Below, piece by piece: positions 1 through 8,446 of a stretch of 64,000 nt of DNA (within the stretch, counting starts at the first letter, position 1; every line of letters starts with the position of its first letter). The stretch covers positions 155,100 through 219,099 of the forward strand of contig NZ_JACRSY010000002.1 of NCBI RefSeq assembly GCF_014384995.1, read 5' to 3'. The stretch comes from Zhenhengia yiwuensis (lineage in GTDB: Bacteria > Bacillota > Clostridia > Lachnospirales > Cellulosilyticaceae). Under the pieces are notes generated by a model, which was not told the origin of the DNA, made no database searches, and was given only the letters and a program-made list of their open reading frames with translations. Both the position numbers and the translations under genes were made by a program.

Positions 1-645
1 TTTAACAAACCTTATTATTTAGCACTAAGACAATTTTTAATTGAGGAGTATAGGACACAAGTCATTTATCCACCTAAAGAAGATTTATTCAATGCCTTAA
101 AGGCAACATCTTATCAAGATACAAAAGTGGTTATATTAGGGCAAGATCCTTATCATGGACTAGGGCAAGCACATGGTATGGCATTTTCTGTTAATCCAGG
201 GATAGCTATTCCACCTTCTTTAAGAAATATATATAAAGAATTGCAGGATTCATTAGGTTGCAGTATACCAGATAATGGCTACCTGATGCCTTGGGCAAAA
301 CAGGGTGTTCTTCTTCTTAATACAGTACTTACTGTAAGAGCTGGGCAGCCACAGTCTCACCAAAATAAAGGTTGGGAAATCCTTACGGATGAGATTATTA
401 AGCTACTTAATCAAAAAGATGAAACAGTTATTTTCCTTCTATGGGGAAGTCCGGCTAAGAAGAAAATGAATCTTATTACAAATCCTAAGCATGTGGTACT
501 GACAGCAGTCCATCCAAGTCCACTTTCAGCCCATAGAGGATTTTTTGGTTGTAACCACTTTAAACAAGTCAATGAAATTCTTGAAAGACAAGGAAGAGAA
601 ACTATTGACTGGCAAATTTCTAATTTAAAAGAGCACACTATTTAA
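1..645 (+). CDS. ung: Uracil-DNA glycosylase, 5' end cut by window edge
   Basis: Family 1 uracil-DNA glycosylase removes uracil from DNA at the start of base-excision repair. The frame is open from base 1, so the first few codons lie outside the window; about 214 residues are visible against a usual length near 225. The catalytic water-activating motif GQDPYHG is at about 139-159 and the C-terminal HPSPLSAH motif with its catalytic histidine starts at about 511. An internal ATG at 127 is not the start, because conserved family sequence continues upstream of it. The stop codon sits inside a perfect palindrome shared with the convergent regulator gene. Confidence 0.95.
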   Translation, partial: FNKPYYLALRQFLIEEYRTQVIYPPKEDLFNALKATSYQDTKVVILGQDPYHGLGQAHGMAFSVNPGIAIPPSLRNIYKELQDSLGCSIPDNGYLMPWAKQGVLLLNTVLTVRAGQPQSHQNKGWEILTDEIIKLLNQKDETVIFLLWGSPAKKKMNLITNPKHVVLTAVHPSPLSAHRGFFGCNHFKQVNEILERQGRETIDWQISNLKEHTI

Positions 646-660
646 ATAGTGTGCTCTTTT
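627..660. terminator. Perfect 34-bp palindrome, bidirectional terminator
   Basis: Two 17-base arms (627-643 and 644-660) are exactly complementary and begin with A-runs that become T-runs on each strand, as expected for an intrinsic terminator working both ways. Both convergent genes end inside it, so each encodes the same last residues, KEHTI. Confidence 0.85.
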
Positions 661-1250
661 AAATAGTTCTTTTTAAGGCCTAGGTCAACGTGCATGGAGT
701 TATAGAAAAAGTCCTGAATAAAGTGAAGGTTATCTTCTCTAGAATGAGGGTATGAGGAAACTGTATTTTGGATAATAGCAATGAGGGATTTAGCTAATCT
801 AATATTAAGAGAGTCTTCAATGCAGGAGAAGCTTTTTTTCTCAAAATTCTCAAAAAGACGCTCGATTTGGAAGAAGATTTGATGGAATAGGTCTGTCATT
901 TCAGCTTCCATTTCTTGATAAGCAAGTATTTTGTAAATGAGCTTCCCCATTCCTTTACGCCCATGAATGTCATCATAAAGAACTTCAATACTACGGGAGA
1001 GCTTTTCTTCTGGCAATAAGGCCATTTCATAAATCTCATCTAAAGAATGAGAAGTAGTAGACCAACTTTCCTCTAAGACATGAATGAAAAGTTGTTTTTT
1101 GTTGGGATAATAGTTGTATAAGGTTCCAACGGCAATATTACATTTTTTTGCAATCATTTTCATATCGACCTGATTATAGTCATAGGTATTAAAAAGTTCC
1201 ATGGCAGCTTGTTCGATGCGGGCATTAAGATTATGTATGATTTTTGGCAT
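642..1250 (-). CDS. TetR/AcrR family transcriptional regulator
   Basis: A 202-residue one-component regulator. The N-terminal helix-turn-helix lies at about residues 25-47 (IAKKCNIAVGTLYNYYPNKK), a typical TetR recognition-helix signature. The rest is a helical ligand/dimer domain with no recognisable effector specificity. The start is supported by an AAAAGGAGGC ribosome binding site just upstream on the minus strand (about 1254-1263). It is divergent from the GntR-type gene, so the 77-bp gap could carry promoters and operators for both; the target is not evident. It ends in the shared palindromic terminator. Confidence 0.85.
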   Translation of the reverse strand: MPKIIHNLNARIEQAAMELFNTYDYNQVDMKMIAKKCNIAVGTLYNYYPNKKQLFIHVLEESWSTTSHSLDEIYEMALLPEEKLSRSIEVLYDDIHGRKGMGKLIYKILAYQEMEAEMTDLFHQIFFQIERLFENFEKKSFSCIEDSLNIRLAKSLIAIIQNTVSSYPHSREDNLHFIQDFFYNSMHVDLGLKKNYLKEHTI

Positions 1251-1327
1251 AGAAGCCTCCTTTTAGCTTTCTGAAAAATTTATATAAATAATTATATTTT
1301 ATTATAAAAGTTTGATATAATAAAAAT

Positions 1328-2071
1328 ATGAATACAAAGATATTTACACTGGGGAAAATTCAAAACTACAAAAACATGCCGGATCTTATTACAGAAGCTT
1401 TGAAAGATGCTATTTTACAAGGTGAGTATAAAGGAGGTGTACAGCTTAAGCAAGATGAAATTGCAAAGCAATTTGATGTCAGTTTAATTCCTGTACGAGA
1501 AGCACTAATTCAATTAGAAGGTAAGGGGTTAGTGAATTGTATTCGCAATAAGGGAGCTATTGTAACCCGTCTTAGTTTAAAAGAAATGCATGAGCTTTTT
1601 GAACTGCGGCGTGTACTAGAAGTAGGGAGCGCATATCTTATTAAACAGCAAGTAGAAGGTGAACATCTTAATAAGCTTAAGTATATACTAGAAAAGATGA
1701 ATAAACCAGCCCATCCACTTATTTATTGTAGGTACTACAGATTGTTTTATCAAGTACTTTGTGATACTGCGGCTAATGCAGAACTTAGTAAAATGTACGA
1801 AAATTTATTTGTGCGTGTAGAAAGATATTTGATGTACATCTATCATCTCGTTCCAGAACTGATGAATGAACGTTCTCACCAAGAAAAAATAGTAGCACTA
1901 CTTGAAAATGAGCAGTACGATGCATTAATAACACACATGACAAGTCATATTGAGATGCTAGAAACAAGTTTATTTAAGGCATTAGAAGCAAGAAATTTAA
2001 GGGATGCCTTTGACTGGAATTGCTTGTTGCCTTTTAGAACACTTGAAGAAATGAGTGAAATAGAGTATTGA
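1328..2071 (+). CDS. GntR family transcriptional regulator (FadR/FCD-like)
   Basis: A 247-residue regulator. The N-terminal winged helix-turn-helix (about residues 18-80) has the GntR pattern: LITEALKDAILQGEY, then DEIAKQFDVSLIPVREAL, then a GKGLV wing. The C-terminal part is helical and of the length expected for an FCD-type ligand domain; the ligand is unknown. No Shine-Dalgarno sequence precedes the ATG. A TATAAT at 1316-1321 ends only six bases before it, so the message may be leaderless. The asnA promoter overlaps its stop codon, but asnA has its own T-box leader, so regulation of asnA by this protein is not implied. Confidence 0.82.
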   Translation: MNTKIFTLGKIQNYKNMPDLITEALKDAILQGEYKGGVQLKQDEIAKQFDVSLIPVREALIQLEGKGLVNCIRNKGAIVTRLSLKEMHELFELRRVLEVGSAYLIKQQVEGEHLNKLKYILEKMNKPAHPLIYCRYYRLFYQVLCDTAANAELSKMYENLFVRVERYLMYIYHLVPELMNERSHQEKIVALLENEQYDALITHMTSHIEMLETSLFKALEARNLRDAFDWNCLLPFRTLEEMSEIEY

Positions 2072-2096
2072 CAATAAATTTAAAGTTATATATAAT
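2068..2096 (+). promoter_or_regulatory. Consensus sigma-A promoter of the asnA leader
   Basis: TTGACA at 2068-2073, a 17-base spacer and TATAAT at 2091-2096: an exact consensus vegetative promoter. It overlaps the stop codon of the preceding gene and starts transcription just before the T-box leader. Confidence 0.85.
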
Positions 2097-2103
2097 TCAA
2101 CCA

Positions 2104-2366
2104 TATTATATGAAAAGCAATGATAAGAAGAGTAAGCTAAGAGTGATGCATACAGAGAGCTGGGGTAGGTGAAAGCCAGTAGCTAATTTTTAGAAGAAGA
2201 ACATCTTGGAGCTGCTAACCAAACGCTTCGGCAAGTAGGCTTAGTCGGGTTTAGACCGTTATATCTAAAACGTATCGAGATTTTTCTGTACGTCTAAATC
2301 CATAAGGGTGGCACGAGATTATTCCTTCGTCCCTTTCACATGTTGAGAGGTGCGAAGGTTTTTTAT
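2104..2366 (+). promoter_or_regulatory. T-box riboswitch, predicted tRNA-Asn sensing
   Basis: This fills the 328-base gap before asnA. The stem I signature AGAGAGCTGGGG...GGTGAAAGCCAG lies at about 2153-2179. The specifier region GAAGAACATCTTGGAG contains AAC (2200-2202), an asparagine codon followed by a purine. The T-box element AGGGTGGCACGAG follows at about 2305-2317; its TGGC (2309-2312) can pair with a tRNA 3' end GCCA. The terminator is CCTTCG (2324-2329) pairing with CGAAGG (2353-2358), followed by a T-run (2359-2364). By the known mechanism, uncharged tRNA-Asn would stabilise the antiterminator and switch on asnA. Confidence 0.9.
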
Positions 2367-2399
2367 TGCATTTTTTAATTAAAAATAAGAGGTGATTCC

Positions 2400-3407
2400 A
2401 TGAAATTATTTATGAAAGAAAGTTATACTTCTACACTTGACCTTAGAGAAACAGAAGTGGCTATAAAAAAAATAAAAGATTATTTTGAAAGTGCACTGGC
2501 CTATGAACTATCTTTAACACGTGTCTCTGCACCTTTATTTGTAAAACCAGAAAGTGGCCTTAACGATAACTTAAATGGTACAGAGCGTGCCGTAAGTTTT
2601 GATCTTTTAGATGATAATGGCGCACAAGCAGAAATCGTTCATTCATTAGCAAAGTGGAAACGTATGGCATTAGCGCGTTATAAATTTGAAGTAGAAGAAG
2701 GGCTTTACACGGATATGAATGCCATAAGACGTGATGAAGAACTAGACAATCTCCATTCTATCTATGTGGATCAATGGGATTGGGAAAAAGTTATTACAAA
2801 AGAAATGCGTACAGAAGATTATCTTAAAGAAACAGTTAAAAAAATCTATAATGCTTTTGTAAAAACAGAAAACTTTATTATTCATGAATACCCATCTCTT
2901 GAACGATGGTTACCACAAGAGATTACTTTTATCACGTCAGAAGAATTACTTCAGATGTATCCAGACCTGACAGCCAAAGAAAGAGAAAATGCTATTTGTA
3001 AAGAAAAGAAAGCTGTTTTTATTATGCAAATTGGAGATGTACTTTCTAATGGAGAAAGACATGATGGTAGAGCACCAGACTATGATGATTGGCATTTAAA
3101 TGGAGATATTATGTTTTGGAATCCTATTTTAGAATGTGGATTCGAGCTTTCTTCTATGGGCATTCGTGTAGATGAAGAGGCACTTATTAGACAGTTAGAT
3201 ATAGCAGGATGTAATGAACGTAAATCGTTAGAGTTCCACAGCTTACTTCTTAACAAAGAACTTCCTTACACAATTGGAGGAGGAATTGGACAATCACGTA
3301 TTTGCATGTTCTTCTTACATAAGATTCATATAGGAGAAGTTCAGGCTTCTATCTGGCAAAAAGAAATGATTGAGATGTGTGAAAAGCACGGTATACATTT
3401 ACTTTAA
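2400..3407 (+). CDS. asnA: Aspartate-ammonia ligase (asparagine synthetase A)
   Basis: AsnA makes asparagine from aspartate, ammonia and ATP in the cytoplasm. Its fold is related to class II aminoacyl-tRNA synthetases. The 335-residue length matches the family. Family segments are visible, including the N-terminal TRVSAPLF stretch, EKVITKEMRTEDYL in the middle and the glycine-rich PYTIGGGIGQSRICMFFL near the C terminus. The start has a GAGGTGATTCC ribosome binding site. The tRNA-Asn T-box leader directly upstream agrees with the assignment: expression would rise when charged tRNA-Asn is scarce. Confidence 0.95.
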   Translation: MKLFMKESYTSTLDLRETEVAIKKIKDYFESALAYELSLTRVSAPLFVKPESGLNDNLNGTERAVSFDLLDDNGAQAEIVHSLAKWKRMALARYKFEVEEGLYTDMNAIRRDEELDNLHSIYVDQWDWEKVITKEMRTEDYLKETVKKIYNAFVKTENFIIHEYPSLERWLPQEITFITSEELLQMYPDLTAKERENAICKEKKAVFIMQIGDVLSNGERHDGRAPDYDDWHLNGDIMFWNPILECGFELSSMGIRVDEEALIRQLDIAGCNERKSLEFHSLLLNKELPYTIGGGIGQSRICMFFLHKIHIGEVQASIWQKEMIEMCEKHGIHLL

Positions 3408-3476
3408 AGCATAAAAAAACAGAAATTATCCGAAACTAATTCAAGTGAAAAAATAAGAATTAGAGGAGGAGATGAT

Positions 3477-3905
3477 TTGGCTAGCATAGTCGCTATTATT
3501 TCTGGTATTTTAATGAGTATTCAAGGTGTATGGAATACACGTATTACAGAAAAGTCCGGATTATGGTTTACAAATACTTTTGTTCACGGTATAGGCCTTA
3601 TAACAAGTTTAATCATCTTATTTTTTGCAAAGGATTTTAATCCAGATGGATTTAAGACAGTAAATAAGTTTTATTTATTCAGTGGAGCAGTAAGTATTGG
3701 CATTTTTTATTGCGTGATTTTAGCTATTTCTAAATTAGGTCCTGCAGGAGCTACCATGCTTATTTTGATCGCTCAGATGTTAGGTGCGTATCTTATAGAA
3801 TTATTTGGATTATTTGGTACAGAAAAAGTATCTTTTCAATGGATGAAATGCTTAGGTATTGGTATTATTATAGCAGGTATTGTAATTTATCAATGTAAAA
3901 AATAG
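3477..3905 (+). CDS. Small DMT-type membrane transporter (YdcZ/DUF606 family)
   Basis: A 142-residue hydrophobic protein with about four or five predicted membrane segments, resembling the YdcZ/DUF606 branch of the drug/metabolite transporter superfamily; members of this size usually act as dimers. Substrate unknown. The start is TTG at 3477, chosen because a strong TTAGAGGAGGAG ribosome binding site lies just upstream; an ATG at 3472 is out of frame. An intrinsic terminator follows, so it is probably monocistronic or co-transcribed with asnA, 70 bases upstream. Confidence 0.75.
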   Translation: MASIVAIISGILMSIQGVWNTRITEKSGLWFTNTFVHGIGLITSLIILFFAKDFNPDGFKTVNKFYLFSGAVSIGIFYCVILAISKLGPAGATMLILIAQMLGAYLIELFGLFGTEKVSFQWMKCLGIGIIIAGIVIYQCKK

Positions 3906-3932
3906 AGCATCAGGAAGATGCTCTATTTTTTA
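3902..3932. terminator. Intrinsic terminator between convergent genes
   Basis: ATAGAGCATC and GATGCTCTAT form a hairpin with a short loop, followed by a T-run (3926-3931). The A-rich other side lets it also serve the minus-strand nrdG gene, which ends at 3930. Confidence 0.8.
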
Positions 3933-4421
3933 TGAGAAGAAAAGTTCTTTTTCAATTTGGCCATTTAGAAGTTTAAAAATACGTTGATTTGATGAACCTA
4001 CGTATTTTTTTGTATCTGTTTTGAGAGCCTTTATAAAAGGACCATCTACAAGAACATCAGTGAGCTCAAGCATAGGCTTAAATTTAGGTTCTTGTAAAAG
4101 CTGCTCATAAGTATAGCCTGTATAAGCCCATATAGAAAGTCCTAGTGCTTTAACTTCTTTTAGAAGAAGTATAAGAGAAGTAGCCTGTTCAAAGGGATCA
4201 CCACCAGAGAGGGTAATACCATCTATAAGTGGTAGATTTTTTTTGATTTTAGCTAGAATTACGTTTATAGGTACATCATCGCCATATTCGAAAGACTGCA
4301 TCTCAGGATTGTGGCATCCTGGGCAGTGGTGGAGGCAACCGGATAAAAAGAGTACACTACGAAAGCCCTCACCATTTACAGTAGAGTGTTCCAGAAAGCC
4401 TGCAACTTTTAGGGTACTCAT
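3930..4421 (-). CDS. nrdG: Anaerobic ribonucleotide reductase activating protein
   Basis: NrdG is a radical SAM enzyme that creates the glycyl radical on NrdD. The CX3CX2C cluster motif is seen as CLHHCPGC near residues 29-36, followed by a SAM-binding glycine-rich LSGGDPF segment. At 163 residues the length is normal for the family. It overlaps the end of nrdD by 4 bases (ATGA), the usual sign of translational coupling, and is the second gene of a two-gene operon. Confidence 0.95.
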   Translation of the reverse strand: MSTLKVAGFLEHSTVNGEGFRSVLFLSGCLHHCPGCHNPEMQSFEYGDDVPINVILAKIKKNLPLIDGITLSGGDPFEQATSLILLLKEVKALGLSIWAYTGYTYEQLLQEPKFKPMLELTDVLVDGPFIKALKTDTKKYVGSSNQRIFKLLNGQIEKELFFS

Positions 4422-6532
4422 AGAGTATAAGTATGCTTCTGGCTACCATCATGAGCGATGCGGTCGTCTCTTTCAGCACTTTTGCCAGAGCCGAAGCGTT
4501 CATCTAAACTTAGATAGCCTGTTACACGGCTAATGCCTTGTATATCCATGCTGCCACAAGATGGACAGGCTTTAACACCATCGTTGATCGTTTCACCACA
4601 GTTTTTGCAGTAGCGGAGGTGGAAGTTGATACCCATATAGCTGATATTAGATTCGCTATAAGCATAACGTATGATACGTTCAATGGTTTCAGCAGAAGGG
4701 TAGCCATCTACTTCAATATAACTAATGTGACCAGCATTACACATTTTGTGGAAAGGTGCTTCAATCTGTATTTTATCAATAATCGATACAGGATAATTTA
4801 CAGGCACATGGAAGCTATTTGTATAGTATTCTTTATCTGTTACACCTGGAATAATGCCAAAGCGTTGACGGTCTTGACCAATAAATTTGCCACTTAGTCC
4901 TTCAGCAGGTGTAGCATAGCAACTCCAGTTAAGGCCTGTATCTTTAGTTGTTTTATCTGTAAAGTCACGCATACGTTGAATCATACTATAGCCTAATTCA
5001 CGTGCTTCATCACTTTCACCATGGTGTTTACCTGTAAGGGCAATAAGTGTTTCGGCAAGGCCAATAAAGCCTATAGACCAGGTGCCGTTCTTTAAGATTG
5101 GGTCAATAGAGTCCTCAGAAGAAAGATCTTCTGATCCTAACATAAGTCCCTGACCAGCAACAAAGGGTAAATCTTTTACTTTAAGGTGTTTAAGAACTTC
5201 ATAGCGATGCATTAACGAATCTTTAGCTTGATGAAGTCTTTCATCAAGTAACTGCCAGAAACGTTCTAAATCACCTTCTGCTAAAATACCAATACGGGGC
5301 AGGTTAATCGTAGTAGGGGCATTGTTACCACGTCTATTAGGACCCTCAGGGCCATTAATGTTAGAGCATACATAAGTTCTGCAGCCCATAGTTGCAGGAA
5401 GAATACCTTTATTGTAGTAATAAGCGTTAAAGTCTGCATCAATATTCATAAAGGTTGGGTTCATACGAGAAGCAGCAACGCGTGTAGCTAATTTAAATAA
5501 ATAATAGTAAGGATCATTTGGTTCACGATTAACACCTTTTTTGACACGGAAAATAATATTAGGGAAAATAGGTTGTTCCTTTTTGCCAAGGCCTTTCTCA
5601 TATTCAAGGAGGAAAGCTTCACAGACAAGGGCAGCATCTTCACTCATAGGAAGCCCAATATTTAAGCTACTGAAAGGTACTTGTGAGCCCGCACGTGAAT
5701 GCATAGTATTAAGGTTGTACACGATGCCTTGCATAGCTTGATGAATACGTGTAGAAAGCTTCTCTTGTACGAAAGTGTTAAAAGGAGTATCTCCCATAAC
5801 TTCTTTAAGAGGAGCATATTCTTCTTCAATTTCTTCGCGAGTATAACCTACATAAGGAGCCATATCGTTATCAAAGTTTACATGAGATTGACCACCAAAC
5901 ATATCATTTTGAGATGATTGAAGTAAAATACAGCTTAATTCTGCAGCTGTTTCAATACGCTTTGGTTTTTTTATGGTGCCATAACCTGTATTAAAGCCTT
6001 TTTCAAATATAGCACCTGTATCAATATGTAAACAATTAGTAGTCAGGTTGTAACTATCTAAATCATGATAATAAAGGTCGCCTAACTCATGTAATTTAGC
6101 TAGGTGCTTAGGCATAGTAGAAAGGTTGTGCCATTTATTTGTCTCACTTGCAATACGTAAGAGTTTAGAAGAGAAGTTATTGCCTACATTAGCATTGTCT
6201 CTATCTGTTTCAATACCAATAGCGTGGACTGTATCCATAAGCTCTGATTTTAAGTCACGAATACGTGTACGTTCTTTGCGATAATTAGCATAGGTGTTTT
6301 TAATAGAATTTAATTCAAAGTCATCTAGAGTTTGCTCAATTAAATCTTGAATCTGCTCTACATTAATTTCATAACAACTACAGTCCTGTATACGTCTTTC
6401 AACTTCTTCTGTAATTTCATCTACATTCACAAGAAGATGAAGGTCACTTGCTGAACGTTTAATAGCATTTTTTATTTTGCAAGATTCGTAAGCTACCTTT
6501 CTACCATCTCGTTTAATCACGTAATAATCCAT
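4418..6532 (-). CDS. nrdD: Class III (anaerobic) ribonucleoside-triphosphate reductase
   Basis: NrdD reduces ribonucleoside triphosphates to deoxyribonucleotides without oxygen, using a glycyl radical. The N terminus is an ATP-cone (YYVIKRDGRKVAY onward). The C terminus has a four-cysteine zinc site (CKNCGE and CPSCGS) followed by the RVTGYL glycyl-radical loop. About 704 residues. I start it at the ATG at 6532, because AAGGGGG lies just upstream on the minus strand; an in-frame TTG at 6556 would add eight residues and is less likely. Two NrdR-like boxes lie upstream. Confidence 0.95.
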   Translation of the reverse strand: MDYYVIKRDGRKVAYESCKIKNAIKRSASDLHLLVNVDEITEEVERRIQDCSCYEINVEQIQDLIEQTLDDFELNSIKNTYANYRKERTRIRDLKSELMDTVHAIGIETDRDNANVGNNFSSKLLRIASETNKWHNLSTMPKHLAKLHELGDLYYHDLDSYNLTTNCLHIDTGAIFEKGFNTGYGTIKKPKRIETAAELSCILLQSSQNDMFGGQSHVNFDNDMAPYVGYTREEIEEEYAPLKEVMGDTPFNTFVQEKLSTRIHQAMQGIVYNLNTMHSRAGSQVPFSSLNIGLPMSEDAALVCEAFLLEYEKGLGKKEQPIFPNIIFRVKKGVNREPNDPYYYLFKLATRVAASRMNPTFMNIDADFNAYYYNKGILPATMGCRTYVCSNINGPEGPNRRGNNAPTTINLPRIGILAEGDLERFWQLLDERLHQAKDSLMHRYEVLKHLKVKDLPFVAGQGLMLGSEDLSSEDSIDPILKNGTWSIGFIGLAETLIALTGKHHGESDEARELGYSMIQRMRDFTDKTTKDTGLNWSCYATPAEGLSGKFIGQDRQRFGIIPGVTDKEYYTNSFHVPVNYPVSIIDKIQIEAPFHKMCNAGHISYIEVDGYPSAETIERIIRYAYSESNISYMGINFHLRYCKNCGETINDGVKACPSCGSMDIQGISRVTGYLSLDERFGSGKSAERDDRIAHDGSQKHTYTL

Positions 6533-6571
6533 GATAATCCCCCTTGAAAAGTTCAATTAAGGTCTTCTTCT

Positions 6572-6618
6572 GTACTATATATATGACCTCTGTATTCTTT
6601 ATATACTATATATTGCAT
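6572..6618 (-). promoter_or_regulatory. Tandem NrdR-like boxes upstream of nrdDG
   Basis: Two 16-base sites, GTACTATATATATGAC (6572-6587) and ATACTATATATTGCAT (6603-6618), both resemble the NrdR consensus ACACwATATATwGTGT. They are 31 bp apart, three helical turns, the usual spacing for NrdR pairs. The second covers a likely -10 element of the nrdD promoter. The nrdR gene itself is not in the window. Confidence 0.75.
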
Positions 6619-6633
6619 GGTGATTTTTTACAA
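6605..6633 (-). promoter_or_regulatory. Candidate sigma-A promoter of nrdDG
   Basis: Read on the minus strand: TTGTAA (plus 6628-6633), a 17-base spacer and TATAGT (plus 6605-6610). The -10 lies inside an NrdR-like box, which fits repression by occlusion. Confidence 0.55.
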
Positions 6634-6777
6634 GCCAGTCCAAAAAAATTTTTTTGTCAATCGTTTTAAGCATAAAAAAATAAAAAATTTGGTAGAAATT
6701 AAAGAATAAATTTTGGTAGTAAATGACGATGACATCATGTAAAATAAGTACTAAAGAATGGACGTAAGGAGAACAAC

Positions 6778-7482
6778 ATGGAAAAATACATTGTTTTAGA
6801 TATAGAGACAACGGGTACAAAGCCTCTTGAAAGTGATATTATTGAAATTGGTGCAGTTTATATAGAAAATAATCAGGTTAAGGATCAGTTTAATGAACTT
6901 GTAAAACCTAATGAAATCATCTCTGAATACATTACAGGTATAACGGGTATTACTAATGAAATGGTGAAAGATGCAGCGCCTATAGAAGTTGTTTTACCTC
7001 GATTTATAGATTTTTGCAGAGGACTTCCACTTATTGGACATAATATAGAAGTATTTGATTATCGTATGCTTCGTGTTAAAGCAACACGTCTTGGACTTAA
7101 GTTAGAAAATGATACATTAGATACACTGATTATTGCGCGTAAGATGTTATGGAATTTGCCAAGTCGAAAGCTTGGAGATTTATGTAATCATTATGGCATA
7201 GATTTATTAAATGCACACCGTGCTTATGATGATGCTTATGCAACTTCTGAGCTTTTTAGATTTTTAAGGGATGAATTTGAAACTAAAGACCCAGAACTTT
7301 TTAAGCCACACCCTTTAGCATGGCAGATGCCTAAGCAATCACCTATTACAGCAAAACAAAAAAAATATCTATTAAATTTATGTAATACACATAAAATAAC
7401 ATTAGAAAAAGAAATTGAAAGTTTATCTAAGTCAGAAGCAAGTAAGGCAATTGATACCATTTTAAGAGAATATGGTAGATAG
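6778..7482 (+). CDS. DnaQ-like 3'-5' exonuclease (PolC/epsilon type)
   Basis: A 234-residue DEDDh exonuclease. Acidic residues D8 and E10 sit in VLDIETTG, D94 in HNIEVFD, and H147 with D152 in HRAYDD, so all five metal/catalytic positions are present. The family includes the proofreading subunit of DNA polymerase III and stand-alone repair or RNA-trimming exonucleases. The extra C-terminal 60 residues (PITAKQKKYLLNL onward) are unassigned. The start has a GTAAGGAGAA ribosome binding site. It is followed after 11 bases by the hydrolase gene, so the two probably form an operon. Confidence 0.85.
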   Translation: MEKYIVLDIETTGTKPLESDIIEIGAVYIENNQVKDQFNELVKPNEIISEYITGITGITNEMVKDAAPIEVVLPRFIDFCRGLPLIGHNIEVFDYRMLRVKATRLGLKLENDTLDTLIIARKMLWNLPSRKLGDLCNHYGIDLLNAHRAYDDAYATSELFRFLRDEFETKDPELFKPHPLAWQMPKQSPITAKQKKYLLNLCNTHKITLEKEIESLSKSEASKAIDTILREYGR

Positions 7483-7493
7483 AGGGTGAAAGT

Positions 7494-8348
7494 ATGAACC
7501 TAATGGAGCAGTATTTTTATGGGAAAGATGGTGTAAAACTTTTTTGCCGCAAAGATATTCCTTCAAAATGTAAATGTATCGTAGTCATTGCGCATGGTTT
7601 TATGGAGCATTCAGGGCGTTATATTGATTTTGCTAAAATACTTATAGCACAAAATATAGGGGTATGCATTATTGACCATAGGGGTAATGGCTTTTCAGAG
7701 GGACCTAAGGGGGATATTGAAGACTTTTTTGATTTTGTAGAAGATTTACATTATCTCATTCAGGATTTAAAGAGCAGGTACAAGAAGCCTATTGTGACTT
7801 ATGGTCACTCCATGGGGGGACTGATTACTTTTATATACGGACTTAAGTATAAAGAAGACTTAATGGGACAAATTTTAGCATCACCAGCACTTGGGGTACC
7901 TATAGGTATGAAAAATCTCCCACCTGCTTTTTATGAAAGTTTAGGTTTTATGGCGGGTGATTTGAAAATACACCGAGTAGGTGAAGGCCTTGCTACACGT
8001 AATGAAGTCTATATTGAAGCTTTTAAAGAAGATAAAGTAGGTAATACTTTTGCGACTATGCGCTTTATGGACCAGTTTTTAAGAATAGGTGTAGAGTATG
8101 CTATAGAACATGCTAAGGAATATGCAGTGCCTTCTCTTTTCCTACTAGGAACAAAAGATTTAGTGATTCCTATTAGTCGTAATAGAAGTCTTGTAAGAAA
8201 GATTCCATTTGAAGATAAACAAATTATAGAATATGAATCTTGTATGCATGATCTTTTACATGATTTGGACACAGAAATTCAGAAAATACAGGAAGATGTA
8301 CTAAGTTGGATTGAAAAGTTAATCAAAAAGCATACTAAAACGAACTAA
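7494..8348 (+). CDS. Alpha/beta hydrolase, monoacylglycerol lipase/lysophospholipase-like
   Basis: A 284-residue cytoplasmic hydrolase with no signal peptide. The nucleophile elbow GHSMGG has serine at about residue 106. An oxyanion-region HGFMEHSGRY lies near residue 34, and a likely catalytic aspartate (GTKDLVIP) and histidine (CMHDLLHD) follow near the C terminus. The HGxxEHSxRY pattern is typical of the serine aminopeptidase S33/monoglyceride lipase group. The true substrate cannot be read from sequence. It is close behind the exonuclease gene and ends at a strong terminator. Confidence 0.8.
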   Translation: MNLMEQYFYGKDGVKLFCRKDIPSKCKCIVVIAHGFMEHSGRYIDFAKILIAQNIGVCIIDHRGNGFSEGPKGDIEDFFDFVEDLHYLIQDLKSRYKKPIVTYGHSMGGLITFIYGLKYKEDLMGQILASPALGVPIGMKNLPPAFYESLGFMAGDLKIHRVGEGLATRNEVYIEAFKEDKVGNTFATMRFMDQFLRIGVEYAIEHAKEYAVPSLFLLGTKDLVIPISRNRSLVRKIPFEDKQIIEYESCMHDLLHDLDTEIQKIQEDVLSWIEKLIKKHTKTN

Positions 8349-8384
8349 TCTTTCATATGAATAATAAGAGATGAGCATTTGAGG

Positions 8385-8426
8385 CTGCCTGAAAAGTTTT
8401 AACATAAAGCTTTCAGGCAGTTTTTG
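8385..8426 (+). terminator. Intrinsic terminator before the csp cluster
   Basis: CTGCCTGAAA (8385-8394) pairs with TTTCAGGCAG (8411-8420) and is followed by TTTTTG. It ends only 20 bases before the first csp ATG. Confidence 0.85.
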
Positions 8427-8446
8427 CTTGAATTTGGAGGAAATAT

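Noticed and set aside
127..645. Uracil-DNA glycosylase starting at the ATG at 127
   Set aside because: Family sequence continues upstream in the same frame to base 1, so this ATG is internal.
6599..6820. 73-residue minus-strand frame upstream of nrdD
   Set aside because: It covers the nrdD promoter, NrdR-like boxes and the start of the exonuclease gene; composition is that of AT-rich noncoding DNA.
8354..8362. CATATGAAT as a sigma-E/K promoter for csp
   Set aside because: No fitting -35 at the right distance, and a terminator lies between it and csp1.
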